A stretch of 64,000 nt of DNA from Sphingomonadales bacterium UBA656 (GTDB lineage Bacteria > Pseudomonadota > Alphaproteobacteria > Sphingomonadales > Sphingomonadaceae), in the NCBI GenBank assembly GCA_002299895.1, contig DBOC01000014.1:124001-188000 (forward strand), given 5' to 3'. The notes below the pieces were generated by a model, which saw only the letters and a program-made list of their open reading frames with translations, was not told the origin of the DNA and ran no database searches. Below, in pieces: positions 1-7,613 of the stretch (its first letter is position 1; every line of letters starts with the position of its first letter). The position numbers and the translations under genes were made by a program.

Positions 1-278
1 TATCGGCGGATCACAAGGTCATGTTGAAGCTATCCATTCCAGCAGAAGCAGGGACTTTTGACGCGCTTATCAACCATCCGCGCGTGCTGCGCGTTGTTGC
101 GCTCTCTGGGGGCTATGCCCGTCCGGAGGCCTGCGCTGAACTTGCTAAAAATAAGGGCATGATTGCTAGTTTCTCTCGCGCATTGTTGGAAGATTTGCGT
201 CATCAGATGACCGCTGAGGAATTTGACGCGGCGCTTTCTAGCGCCATTGATGAAATTTTTGCTGCGTCTGCTACCTAA
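1..278 (+). CDS. fda: Class I fructose-bisphosphate aldolase, C-terminal part (5' truncated by window edge)
   Basis: The open frame runs in from the window edge, with codons from base 3, and ends at TAA 276-278, leaving about 91 residues. The segment LRVVALSGGYAR followed by EACAEL and GMIASFSRALLEDLR matches the C-terminal end of bacterial class I aldolases of the glycolysis/gluconeogenesis pathway, which cleave fructose 1,6-bisphosphate to dihydroxyacetone phosphate and glyceraldehyde 3-phosphate through a Schiff-base lysine. That lysine lies upstream and is not visible here. An internal ATG at 21 is not the start, because the frame is open before it and the family is about 300 residues long. 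It is co-directional with thiE. Confidence 0.8.
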   Translation, partial: SADHKVMLKLSIPAEAGTFDALINHPRVLRVVALSGGYARPEACAELAKNKGMIASFSRALLEDLRHQMTAEEFDAALSSAIDEIFAASAT

Positions 279-293
279 TGTTGGGAGAGTTGC

Positions 294-322
294 GGCGGTA
301 AATATCTAAGATGTTTGCCGCC
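294..322 (+). terminator. Hairpin downstream of the aldolase gene, possible terminator
   Basis: GGCGGTAAA at 294-302 pairs with TTTGCCGCC at 314-322 (9 bp with one G-U pair, 11-base loop), 16 bases after the aldolase stop. No T-run follows, so intrinsic termination is doubtful; it may instead be an mRNA 3' end stabiliser or a thiE leader hairpin. I saw no TPP riboswitch core in this gap. Confidence 0.3.
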
Positions 323-350
323 GGCCTAAACCCCCGCTATTGAGCGCGGC

Positions 351-974
351 ATGAGAGAATTTCCCTGCCAATTATATTTGATTTCGCCGCTTGATGTAGG
401 TGGTAATTTTCCGGCCCATCTAGAGGCGGCTTTGACCGCTGGTCCCGTAGCTGCGTTCCAGTTTCGGGTTAAAGAACTGGATCAGCATGAGGCAGCGGCG
501 CTTGCGGAGCCGTTGCAGGCCATTTGCGCGGCGCATGACGTCGCGTTTATCGTGAACGACAGCGTTGCTCTGGCTAAGCGGTTGAAAGCAGACGGTGTGC
601 ATTTGGGGCAGGCGGATGGCGATGTTGGTGAAGCCCGGGAACTGCTTGGCCGGGACGCACAAATTGGCGTTACCTGTCACAATAGCCGCCATCTCGCGAT
701 GGAGGCAGCGGAGGCCGGCGCAGATTATGTAGCCTTTGGTGCTTTCTACCCAACTGCAACCAAATCGGTGGACCATGTTGCTGAACTCGATACATTGCAG
801 AAATGGTCGTTTGTGACAGAGGTGCCTTGTGTTGCCATTGGCGGCATTACGCCCAACAATGCCAAACCATTAATCGATGCGGGCGCAGATTTTATAGCGG
901 TGAGTGGCGCCGTTTGGAACCATCCGCACGGCCCCGCCGAAGCAGTAAAGGCGTTTAACGCATTACTTGCCTAA
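351..974 (+). CDS. thiE: Thiamine phosphate synthase
   Basis: A 207-residue TIM-barrel enzyme that joins hydroxymethylpyrimidine diphosphate to the thiazole phosphate to give thiamine phosphate. Family motifs are visible: QFRVKE at about 37-42 (the usual QxRxK strand), ND at 69-70 followed by DGVHLGQ at 81-87 (Mg-pyrophosphate binding), FGAFYPTATK at 129-138, and the phosphate-binding IGGITPNNA at about 163-171. Length is typical for a stand-alone ThiE. The ATG at 351 follows a purine-rich GAGCG. No other thiamine genes are adjacent, so here it is a lone pathway gene between the aldolase gene and efp. Confidence 0.88.
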   Translation: MREFPCQLYLISPLDVGGNFPAHLEAALTAGPVAAFQFRVKELDQHEAAALAEPLQAICAAHDVAFIVNDSVALAKRLKADGVHLGQADGDVGEARELLGRDAQIGVTCHNSRHLAMEAAEAGADYVAFGAFYPTATKSVDHVAELDTLQKWSFVTEVPCVAIGGITPNNAKPLIDAGADFIAVSGAVWNHPHGPAEAVKAFNALLA

Positions 975-1006
975 TGACGCTGCCATCGTTAAAGGCCGCG
1001 TCTATC

Positions 1007-1024
1007 GGCACGTTTTTGCGTGCC
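1007..1024 (+). terminator. Small perfect hairpin between thiE and efp
   Basis: GGCACG (1007-1012) and CGTGCC (1019-1024) form a perfect 6-bp stem around a TTTTTG loop. It lies 33 bases after the thiE stop and 31 bases before efp. There is no strong T-tract after it, so it could be a weak terminator or part of the efp 5' leader. Confidence 0.3.
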
Positions 1025-1055
1025 TGCTCTTTCCATCTGTCAAGCGAGTATACTC

Positions 1056-1619
1056 ATGAAAATCAACGCGGTTGAAATCAAGCCGGGTAATATATTGGAA
1101 TATGAAGGCGGCCTGTGGCGTGTCGTAAAGACTGCGCATACCCAACCGGGTAAGGGCGGTGCATATATGCAAGTTGAGCTCAAAAATCTCCGTGATGGCC
1201 GCAAGAACAACATCCGTTTCCGCTCGGCCGAAAGCGTCGAAAAAGTGCGCCTTGATCAGAAAGATTTTCAGTTTCTCTATGCCGAGGGCGATAATCTGGT
1301 CTTCATGGACAAGGAAACCTATGATCAGGTGACTTTGCCGAGCGACCTCCTTGGTGATGCGGCGGCTTTCCTGCAGGACGGCATGGACGTTGTCATGGAA
1401 ATGTATGATGATGAAGCACTTTCAGTTGCTTTACCGGATCAGATTGAGGCTACGATTGTGGAAGCCGATGCCGTGGTAAAAGGGCAGACAGCGTCATCCA
1501 GCTATAAGCCTGCAATTCTGGACAATGGCGTGCGTGTAATGGTGCCGCCATTCATCAGCGCGGGTACGCGGATCGTGGTAGATGTCTACGAACGGGAATA
1601 TGTTCGGAAGGCTGATTAA
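1056..1619 (+). CDS. efp: Translation elongation factor P
   Basis: EF-P binds between the ribosomal P and E sites and relieves stalling at polyproline stretches. The protein starting at ATG 1056 is 187 residues, the standard EF-P length; an upstream in-frame ATG at 1020 would add 12 residues not found in the family. The tip loop of domain I reads TQPGKGGA, with Lys33 in the position modified by EpmA-type lysylation in other bacteria. The C-terminal signature [11 protein letters not shown] near residue 155 is the usual OB-domain end. The stop shares one base with the ATG of the next gene, implying translational coupling with the phosphatase, a pairing common in alphaproteobacteria. Confidence 0.93.
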   Translation: MKINAVEIKPGNILEYEGGLWRVVKTAHTQPGKGGAYMQVELKNLRDGRKNNIRFRSAESVEKVRLDQKDFQFLYAEGDNLVFMDKETYDQVTLPSDLLGDAAAFLQDGMDVVMEMYDDEALSVALPDQIEATIVEADAVVKGQTASSSYKPAILDNGVRVMVPPFISAGTRIVVDVYEREYVRKAD

Positions 1620-2437
1620 TGCCCGCATTAACCGGTCTATTGACCATCATGGAAAAAGCTGCCCGTAAGGCGGGTGGCAAGCTTCGCCGCGATTTTGGTG
1701 AGATCGAACATTTGCAGGTTTCGCAAAAGGGCCCAGCGGATTTCGTTTCTAAAGCTGATGAGCGTGCTGAAGACACGATTTTTCGCGAACTCGAAATCGC
1801 ACGTCCCGACTGGGGCTTTTTGATGGAAGAAGGCGGCGAGATCGCTGGCGCTGAGGGAAAGCCGCGGTTCATTGTTGATCCGCTCGATGGAACCAGCAAC
1901 TTCCTCCATGGCATTCCGCATTTTGCAATTTCTATTGCGGTGCAAGATCCGAAGCCGGATGGTTCTGGCTGGGGCGATATATTTGCAGGCTTGGTATACA
2001 ACCCGATTACGGATGAAAGCTTCTGGGCTGAGCGTGGCAAGGGCGCTTGGCTCGGCAACCGGCGTTTGCGGGTGTCTGCGCGCCGTCAGCTAAATGAGGC
2101 GCTTATTGCCACTGGTACGCCATATAAGGGCCATGGCGATTTTGAAGAATGGGCCAAGATTTTTGGTGCTATCGGACCTTCCGTTTCGGGCATCCGGCGA
2201 TTTGGTGCGGCAAGTCTTGATCTCGCATGGTTGGCAGCTGGCCGCTATGATGGCTTCTGGGAAAGCAGCCTATCTCCTTGGGATACCGCTGCTGGCTGTT
2301 TGCTCGTGCGCGAAGCTGGCGGCTTTATAACCGATTATCGGGGACGCAGTCCACATATCGCAGATGCACAAGTTTTGGCGGCAAATGACATATTGCATAG
2401 CAAGTTGCATAAGTTGCTGGTTGGCGCCTTAAAATAA
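1619..2437 (+). CDS. Inositol monophosphatase family protein
   Basis: A 272-residue metal-dependent sugar/inositol phosphatase of the SuhB/IMPase/CysQ superfamily. The metal-binding motifs are present: EEGGE at about 70-74, DPLDGTSNF at 87-95 (two metal-ligand Asp residues), and [16 protein letters not shown] near 220, the C-terminal WDxAAG signature. The ATG overlaps the efp stop by one base (TAATG). Substrate cannot be fixed from sequence: inositol-1-phosphate, fructose-1,6-bisphosphate and 3'-phosphoadenosine phosphate are all hydrolysed by relatives. SuhB-type moonlighting in rRNA transcription is known in enterobacteria but is not implied here. Confidence 0.85.
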   Translation: MPALTGLLTIMEKAARKAGGKLRRDFGEIEHLQVSQKGPADFVSKADERAEDTIFRELEIARPDWGFLMEEGGEIAGAEGKPRFIVDPLDGTSNFLHGIPHFAISIAVQDPKPDGSGWGDIFAGLVYNPITDESFWAERGKGAWLGNRRLRVSARRQLNEALIATGTPYKGHGDFEEWAKIFGAIGPSVSGIRRFGAASLDLAWLAAGRYDGFWESSLSPWDTAAGCLLVREAGGFITDYRGRSPHIADAQVLAANDILHSKLHKLLVGALK

Positions 2438-2540
2438 TCATCGAAAATGCCAGAAAAAATGCCGATTCTTGGCCTTGCAGGTCGGGACTCTTCTGCCTAA
2501 AAGCGCCGCAACTGACGGGGTTTCGGAAAACGAGTCTGAT

Positions 2541-2915
2541 ATGACTGATTTGTCGCAATATTTACCCATACTGCTTTTTCTGGTGGTGGCGCTTGCATTG
2601 TCGTCGGCATTTGTGTTTTTGCCCATGGGTGTGTCGCGACTGACGGGTACGCACAAGCCCACCGAAGCAAAACTAACCGAATATGAGTGCGGCTTTCCAG
2701 CATTCGAAGATTCGCGCAGCCAATTTGATGTTCGTTTTTATCTCGTTGCGATTTTGTTTATCATTTTTGACCTTGAAGCGGCCTTTTTATTCCCATGGGC
2801 GGTTAGCTTGGGTGAAACAGGCTGGATCGGTTGGGGCACTATGATGTTGTTCCTTTTCGAATTGGTCATCGGATTTATCTATGCATGGAAAGTGGGAGCA
2901 CTCGAATGGGAGTAA
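2541..2915 (+). CDS. nuoA: NADH-quinone oxidoreductase subunit A
   Basis: First gene of the complex I operon. The 124-residue protein has three membrane segments (about 8-30, 67-88 and 94-116) and the conserved [12 protein letters not shown] loop between TM1 and TM2, which contributes to the quinone/Q-module interface. ATG 2541 (MTDLSQYL) is chosen because it gives the family length; an upstream in-frame start at 2469 would add 24 non-conserved residues. The 103 bases before it must hold the nuo promoter, though I could not name convincing -35/-10 boxes. Its last 10 bases overlap nuoB. Confidence 0.93.
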   Translation: MTDLSQYLPILLFLVVALALSSAFVFLPMGVSRLTGTHKPTEAKLTEYECGFPAFEDSRSQFDVRFYLVAILFIIFDLEAAFLFPWAVSLGETGWIGWGTMMLFLFELVIGFIYAWKVGALEWE

Positions 2916-3442
2916 TCACGCCATCACTGTCGGACGTGCAAGCGCCGGATACGGCGTTCTTCAAGGATATTGAAAGCGAAGTGAACGACAAGGGTTTTGT
3001 TGTGTCGTCGACGGAAGATCTATTCAATTGGGCACGTACGGGCTCTTTATGGCCAATGACCTTCGGTCTGGCCTGTTGTGCGGTGGAAATGATTCACGGC
3101 TATATGCCACGTTACGATTTTGAACGCTTTGGCATTGCTCCGCGCGCGTCACCGCGTCAGTCGGACGTGATGATTGTGGCGGGCACGCTTTGCAATAAAA
3201 TGGCGCCTGCGCTGCGCAAGGTTTATGACCAAATGTCTGAGCCTAAATATGTTATTTCCATGGGTAGCTGCGCCAATGGCGGTGGCTATTATCATTATAG
3301 CTATAGTGTTGTGCGCGGTTGCGATCGCGTTGTGCCCGTCGACATTTATGTACCCGGATGCCCGCCAACCGCTGAAGCTTTGCTTTACGGCATTATGCAG
3401 TTGCAGCGTAAAATCCGTCGGACAGGGACAATCGAACGGTGA
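2906..3442 (+). CDS. nuoB: NADH-quinone oxidoreductase subunit B
   Basis: A 178-residue subunit carrying the terminal [4Fe-4S] cluster N2 next to the quinone site. The tandem cysteines C57-C58 (GLACCAVEM), C122 ([10 protein letters not shown]) and C152 ([10 protein letters not shown]) are all present. ATG 2906 lies inside the end of nuoA and gives the family-typical N-terminus; starting further upstream at 2831 would put the gene deep in nuoA. The stop forms a GTGA overlap with nuoC. It acts on the cytoplasmic peripheral arm. Confidence 0.95.
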   Translation: MGVITPSLSDVQAPDTAFFKDIESEVNDKGFVVSSTEDLFNWARTGSLWPMTFGLACCAVEMIHGYMPRYDFERFGIAPRASPRQSDVMIVAGTLCNKMAPALRKVYDQMSEPKYVISMGSCANGGGYYHYSYSVVRGCDRVVPVDIYVPGCPPTAEALLYGIMQLQRKIRRTGTIER

Positions 3443-4131
3443 GCCACTCCGCACCCCTTATCCAAACGCCCAAAGGCGCCGTAAAAGCGATCTCAAAAGC
3501 GCTTGGTAAACATCTGGTTTCTATTGAGGAAACCAATCATGAAGTTGCCGTGCATATTCAACGTGATGCGTTAGTCGAATGTATGTTCCGCTTGCGTGAT
3601 GATTGCGAGTATCAGCAACTCATGGAAATCGCGGGCGTAGACTGGCCCGAACGTGATCCGCGTTTTGAGATTGTCTATTGCCTGCTGAGTCTTACCAAAA
3701 ACCACCGTATTCGTGTGCATTTGACCACCAATGACGATCAGCCTGTTCCATCCGTCACCGGCATATGGCCTGTTGCAGGATGGTTGGAACGTGAAGTTTT
3801 TGATATGTATGGTGTATTATTCTCCGGCAATGCCGATTTACGCCGCATATTAACCGATTATGGCTTTTCAGGGCATCCGCAGCGTAAGGACTTCCCATTG
3901 TCGGGCTATGTTGAATTGCGCTATTCCGAAGAAGAAAAGCGCGTGAAATATGAGCCTGTGCAATTGGCGCAGGATTTCCGCAATTTCGACTTTTTGAGCC
4001 CATGGGAAGGCGCAGATTATGTGCTGCCTGGCGATGAGAAAACCGGCGAAAATGCCGCACAGCAGCCTGCGGCCAAAGAAACAGCCAAGCGCTCTGTCCG
4101 CAAGCCAAAGGCGACGGGAGACAAGGCATGA
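3439..4131 (+). CDS. nuoC: NADH-quinone oxidoreductase subunit C
   Basis: The 30-kDa subunit of the peripheral arm (230 residues), separate from NuoD as in alphaproteobacteria and mitochondria. It starts at GTG 3439 in a GTGA overlap with nuoB. The family signature [17 protein letters not shown] followed by [20 protein letters not shown] is intact near residues 115-155. After the conserved domain there is an Ala/Lys/Gln-rich tail of about 40 residues ([18 protein letters not shown] and beyond), which looks disordered. The stop overlaps the nuoD ATG by four bases. Confidence 0.94.
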   Translation: MSHSAPLIQTPKGAVKAISKALGKHLVSIEETNHEVAVHIQRDALVECMFRLRDDCEYQQLMEIAGVDWPERDPRFEIVYCLLSLTKNHRIRVHLTTNDDQPVPSVTGIWPVAGWLEREVFDMYGVLFSGNADLRRILTDYGFSGHPQRKDFPLSGYVELRYSEEEKRVKYEPVQLAQDFRNFDFLSPWEGADYVLPGDEKTGENAAQQPAAKETAKRSVRKPKATGDKA

Positions 4132-5339
4132 GCATGCAACAAGATCTCGCCCCGACCACCGGCGACGAAGTGATCCAGAATTACACGATTAACTTCGGGC
4201 CACAGCACCCTGCGGCGCACGGCGTATTGCGTTTGGTGATGGAGTTAGACGGTGAAATCGTCGAGCGGCTTGATCCGCATATCGGCCTTTTGCACCGTGG
4301 CACTGAAAAGCTGATTGAATATAAAACCTATTTGCAGGCTTTGCCTTATTTCGACCGGTTGGATTATGCTTCGCCGATGGCGATGGAGCACAGCTATGTG
4401 CTTGCGGTTGAAAAATTGTTGGATTTGGAAGTGCCCCTTCGCGCGCAATATCTGCGGGTATTGTTTGCCGAAATGACGCGGATAAAAAACCACACGTTGA
4501 ACATTGCACACCACATTATTGATGTCGGCGCGATGACACCGCCATTGTGGTTGTATGAAATCCGTGAAGATATCATGGCTTTTTACGAACGAGCAAGCGG
4601 GGCACGCATGCATGCGGCGTGGTTCCGTCCCGGTGGCGTGCATCAGGATGTGCCGCTGAAGTTGTTGACCGATATCGCCGAGTGGCTCGATGATCGCATG
4701 CCGCGCTTGTTTGAGGACGCGATGTCTTTGGTCGTCGACAACCGTATTTTCAAACAACGCAATGTCGATATTGCGATTGTTTCAAAAGAAGACGCAATTA
4801 AGTGGGGCTTTTCCGGCCCGATGATCCGTGGCGCAGGCATCCCTTGGGATATCCGTAAAAGCCAACCCTATGACGTCTATGACCGGATGGAATTCGACAT
4901 TCCTGTTGGCACGCGTGGCGATTGCTATGACCGCTTCATGGTCCGCGTTGAAGAAGTGCGCCAATCGGTCCGCATCATGAAGCAATGCTTGCAACAAATG
5001 CCCGAAGGCCCGGTTTGTAGCGATGACCGCAAGGTTGCACCGCCCAAGCGCGCCGAAATGAAGCAATCGATGGAAGCGTTGATCCATCACTTCAAGCTCT
5101 ACACCGAAGGCTTCAAAGTGCCGGCAGGCAGCGTGTACGTGGCGACAGAGAGCCCCAAGGGTGAGTTCGGCGTGTATCTGGTCGCCGACGGCAGCAACAA
5201 GCCTTATCGTTGCAAAATCCGTCCGACGGCCTTTTCGCATTTGCAAGCGATGGATTTTATGAGCCGTGGTCACATGCTTGCGGATACGACAGCGATACTG
5301 GGCGCGCTCGACATCGTGTTTGGGGAGTGTGATCGCTAA
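4128..5339 (+). CDS. nuoD: NADH-quinone oxidoreductase subunit D
   Basis: The 49-kDa subunit (403 residues) that forms the quinone-binding pocket with NuoB. The N-terminal [14 protein letters not shown] motif carries the quinone-head histidine, [13 protein letters not shown] follows near residue 57, and the C-terminal region contains DIVFGECDR. Evolutionarily it is a NiFe-hydrogenase large subunit that has lost its metal ligands. ATG 4128 overlaps the nuoC stop (ATGA). The stop TAA shares one base with the ATG of a 59-codon gene rather than leading directly to nuoE. Confidence 0.95.
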   Translation: MSMQQDLAPTTGDEVIQNYTINFGPQHPAAHGVLRLVMELDGEIVERLDPHIGLLHRGTEKLIEYKTYLQALPYFDRLDYASPMAMEHSYVLAVEKLLDLEVPLRAQYLRVLFAEMTRIKNHTLNIAHHIIDVGAMTPPLWLYEIREDIMAFYERASGARMHAAWFRPGGVHQDVPLKLLTDIAEWLDDRMPRLFEDAMSLVVDNRIFKQRNVDIAIVSKEDAIKWGFSGPMIRGAGIPWDIRKSQPYDVYDRMEFDIPVGTRGDCYDRFMVRVEEVRQSVRIMKQCLQQMPEGPVCSDDRKVAPPKRAEMKQSMEALIHHFKLYTEGFKVPAGSVYVATESPKGEFGVYLVADGSNKPYRCKIRPTAFSHLQAMDFMSRGHMLADTTAILGALDIVFGECDR

Positions 5340-5518
5340 TGACCCGCGAGCTTATGTTTTTGGCATCTGCGGTATTTGGTTCGGTCGCGTTGGTCGCGGC
5401 CTATCTCTATTTGTTTCATGCCGAGGTCTCGGCAAAAGAAGTAGGTTCGACCGCCGCAGCCATGATGTTTGGCGCATATATCGGCCGGATTTGGGGACGG
5501 AAAGAAGCATATGGCTGA
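5339..5518 (+). CDS. Small membrane protein between nuoD and nuoE (59 aa), unknown
   Basis: A 59-codon frame runs from ATG 5339 (TAATG overlap with nuoD) to TGA 5516-5518, eight bases inside nuoE. Without it nuoD and nuoE would be 171 bases apart, very unlike the otherwise gapless operon. The product starts [14 protein letters not shown], has a hydrophobic helix at about residues 5-27, and then a second, glycine/alanine-rich helix near 37-52 ending in a basic RIWGRKE. I recognise no family. Inference: a small inner-membrane protein translated together with complex I, either a minor subunit or an assembly helper. Some alphaproteobacterial nuo operons are known to carry unidentified small frames in similar places. 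Confidence 0.7.
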   Translation: MTRELMFLASAVFGSVALVAAYLYLFHAEVSAKEVGSTAAAMMFGAYIGRIWGRKEAYG

Positions 5519-6179
5519 CGCAATACAAATCCCGGATGAAGCTGAAACACGCGCCAAATGGGGCAGCTTTGCCTTTTCGCCGGAATATAAAGCAAAGGCC
5601 GATATGTATATTGGCCGTTATCCGGCAGGACGTCAGCAATCGGCTGTAATGGCATTGCTTGACTTGGCACAGCGTCAGGTTGGCGAAGAGACACAGACCC
5701 AAGGTTGGTTACCAGTGCCTGTGATTGAATATGTCTCAAGCTATCTCGGCATGCCTTATATGCGGACTTATGAAGTTGCTACTTTCTACACGATGTATAA
5801 TCTGGCGCCCGTTGGCCGCTATCATGTGCAAGTGTGTGGCACGACGCCATGCATGTTGCGTGGGTCGGATGATATTATAGCGGCCTGTAAGAAGCGGGGT
5901 CTGGTGAAAGGTGCGACGACACCTGACGGGATGTTTACGCTGAACGAAGTTGAATGCATGGGCAATTGCGCGTCTGCACCGATGGTTCAGATCAACGACG
6001 ATAATTATGAAGATCTTGATTATGGCAGCATGACCGCCATCCTCGACGATTTGGCCGCGGGCAAGCAGCCTAAGATCGGCACGCAATTACCGGGACGTCA
6101 CACAGTAGAGCCTTTTGGCGGCGCAACGACCCTGCATGCGATGGTAGATAAAAACCATGACTATCGGGGGGAATGGTAA
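5511..6179 (+). CDS. nuoE: NADH-quinone oxidoreductase subunit E
   Basis: The 24-kDa subunit (222 residues) of the NADH-oxidising module, with a thioredoxin-like fold holding the [2Fe-2S] cluster N1a. Its four ligands are visible: C109 and C114 (VCGTTPCMLRG), and C149 and C153 (EVECMGNCASAP). ATG 5511 (MADAIQIPDEAE) overlaps the preceding small gene by eight bases; an earlier in-frame ATG at 5469 adds 14 residues that do not resemble the family. A C-terminal extension of about 40 residues beyond the core is usual in alphaproteobacteria. The stop TAA shares a base with the next small gene. Confidence 0.94.
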   Translation: MADAIQIPDEAETRAKWGSFAFSPEYKAKADMYIGRYPAGRQQSAVMALLDLAQRQVGEETQTQGWLPVPVIEYVSSYLGMPYMRTYEVATFYTMYNLAPVGRYHVQVCGTTPCMLRGSDDIIAACKKRGLVKGATTPDGMFTLNEVECMGNCASAPMVQINDDNYEDLDYGSMTAILDDLAAGKQPKIGTQLPGRHTVEPFGGATTLHAMVDKNHDYRGEW

Positions 6180-6316
6180 TGGACTTTATTCCTCTCATTG
6201 GCATTCTCATCGCGGCTTTCATCGCGTGGAAATTGCTCAAGGGCATCATTAAGCTCGCCGTTATTGGTTTGTTGATTGCCGGAGCAGCTTGGTTTTTTCT
6301 TGGAGGTTTGGGCTGA
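6179..6316 (+). CDS. Small membrane protein between nuoE and nuoF (45 aa), unknown
   Basis: A 45-codon frame starts at ATG 6179 on the nuoE stop (TAATG) and ends at TGA 6314-6316 on the nuoF ATG (TGATG), filling the nuoE-nuoF gap exactly. The product is almost entirely hydrophobic: [20 protein letters not shown], a short basic turn (KGIIK), then a second helix ending WFFLGGLG. This is either a helical hairpin or one long bent helix. No family recognised. The one-base couplings on both sides argue that it is translated. A role in complex I membrane-arm assembly is inference only. Confidence 0.7.
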   Translation: MDFIPLIGILIAAFIAWKLLKGIIKLAVIGLLIAGAAWFFLGGLG

Positions 6317-7611
6317 TGCTCGCTGACAAAGATCGCATTTTTACCAATCTATACGGCTATCAGGACTTTGCCCTGAAGGCGGCGCAAAAACGCGGTGATT
6401 GGGACAAGACTGCTGCCCTGATGAAGATCGGGCAGGACGCGATTATTGAGGAAGTGAAGGCGTCCGGCTTGCGTGGTCGTGGCGGCGCAGGTTTTCCGAC
6501 GGGGATGAAGTGGAGCTTCATGCCCAAGGCGCCAACACCCGAGCGTCCGAATTTTCTCGTCATCAATGCCGATGAATCCGAACCGGGTTCGTGCAAGGAT
6601 CGTGAGATCATCCGGCACGACCCACATAAGCTAATTGAAGGCGCGTTGATTGCTGGTTTCGCGATGCGCGCGCGTGCGGCCTATATCTACATTCGCGGCG
6701 AGTATATTTTTGAGGCGAAGATACTCGAAACGGCCGTTGCCGAGGCTTATGCCGCTGGCTTGCTCGGCAAAAATGCTGCGAAGTCAGGTTATGACTTTGA
6801 CGTTTTTGTCCATCGTGGCGCGGGCGCCTATATTTGCGGCGAAGAGACCGCGATGATTGAAAGCCTAGAGGGCAAAAAGGGGCAGCCGCGCCTGAAACCG
6901 CCATTTCCGGCAGGTGCTGGCCTCTATGGTTGTCCAACGACGGTCAATAATGTTGAAAGCATTGCGGTTGTGCCGACCATCCTGCGGCGCGGTGCGACTT
7001 GGTTCAAAAGCTTTGGCCGTGAAAACAACCACGGTACAAAGCTGTTCCAAATCTCCGGCCATGTGGAAAAACCATGCGTTGTTGAAGAAGAAATGGGTAT
7101 CCCGTTTCGCGAACTGATCGAAAAGCATTGCGGCGGCATAAGAGGTGGCTGGGATAATCTCCTCGCGGTTATTCCTGGCGGTTCGTCGGTGCCTTTGGTG
7201 CCTGCCGCGATGATGATGGACGTTCCGATGGATTTTGATGGCTGCAAGGCTGTGGGCTCCGGCCTTGGCACGGCGGCGGTGATTGTGATGGACAAGTCCA
7301 CTGACATTGTGCGCGCTATTTCGCGATTGAGCTATTTCTACAAGCATGAAAGCTGCGGCCAATGCACGCCGTGCCGTGAAGGTACAGGATGGATGTGGCG
7401 CGTTATGGAAAAGATGCGCACCGGCGATGCCGACATTGGCGACATCGATACATTATATGATGTGACCAAACAGGTTGAAGGTCACACCATCTGCGCGCTT
7501 GGTGATGCGGCTGCTTGGCCGATTCAGGGTTTGATCAAGCATTTCCGCCCAGAGATGGAGCGCCGTATCCACGACGCCAAGGGCGACAATATGCTGGAGG
7601 CTGCGGAGTAA
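6316..7611 (+). CDS. nuoF: NADH-quinone oxidoreductase subunit F
   Basis: The 51-kDa subunit (431 residues) that binds NADH and FMN and holds cluster N3. [10 protein letters not shown] at 54-63 is the FMN/NADH glycine-rich motif, [19 protein letters not shown] lies near 175-193, and [12 protein letters not shown] near 345-356 plus a cysteine in HTICALGD near 393 are the [4Fe-4S] ligands. ATG 6316 is set by the TGATG junction with the preceding micro-gene and gives the family N-terminus; the upstream in-frame ATG at 6289 lies inside that micro-gene. nuoG follows two bases after the stop. Confidence 0.95.
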   Translation: MLADKDRIFTNLYGYQDFALKAAQKRGDWDKTAALMKIGQDAIIEEVKASGLRGRGGAGFPTGMKWSFMPKAPTPERPNFLVINADESEPGSCKDREIIRHDPHKLIEGALIAGFAMRARAAYIYIRGEYIFEAKILETAVAEAYAAGLLGKNAAKSGYDFDVFVHRGAGAYICGEETAMIESLEGKKGQPRLKPPFPAGAGLYGCPTTVNNVESIAVVPTILRRGATWFKSFGRENNHGTKLFQISGHVEKPCVVEEEMGIPFRELIEKHCGGIRGGWDNLLAVIPGGSSVPLVPAAMMMDVPMDFDGCKAVGSGLGTAAVIVMDKSTDIVRAISRLSYFYKHESCGQCTPCREGTGWMWRVMEKMRTGDADIGDIDTLYDVTKQVEGHTICALGDAAAWPIQGLIKHFRPEMERRIHDAKGDNMLEAAE

Positions 7612-7613
7612 AC

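Noticed and set aside
21..278. Small stand-alone gene starting at ATG 21
   Set aside because: The frame continues to the window edge and the residues match the interior of class I aldolase.
279..350. TPP riboswitch upstream of thiE
   Set aside because: The gap is only 72 bases and lacks the CUGAGA and conserved P2-P5 sequences; only a simple hairpin is present.
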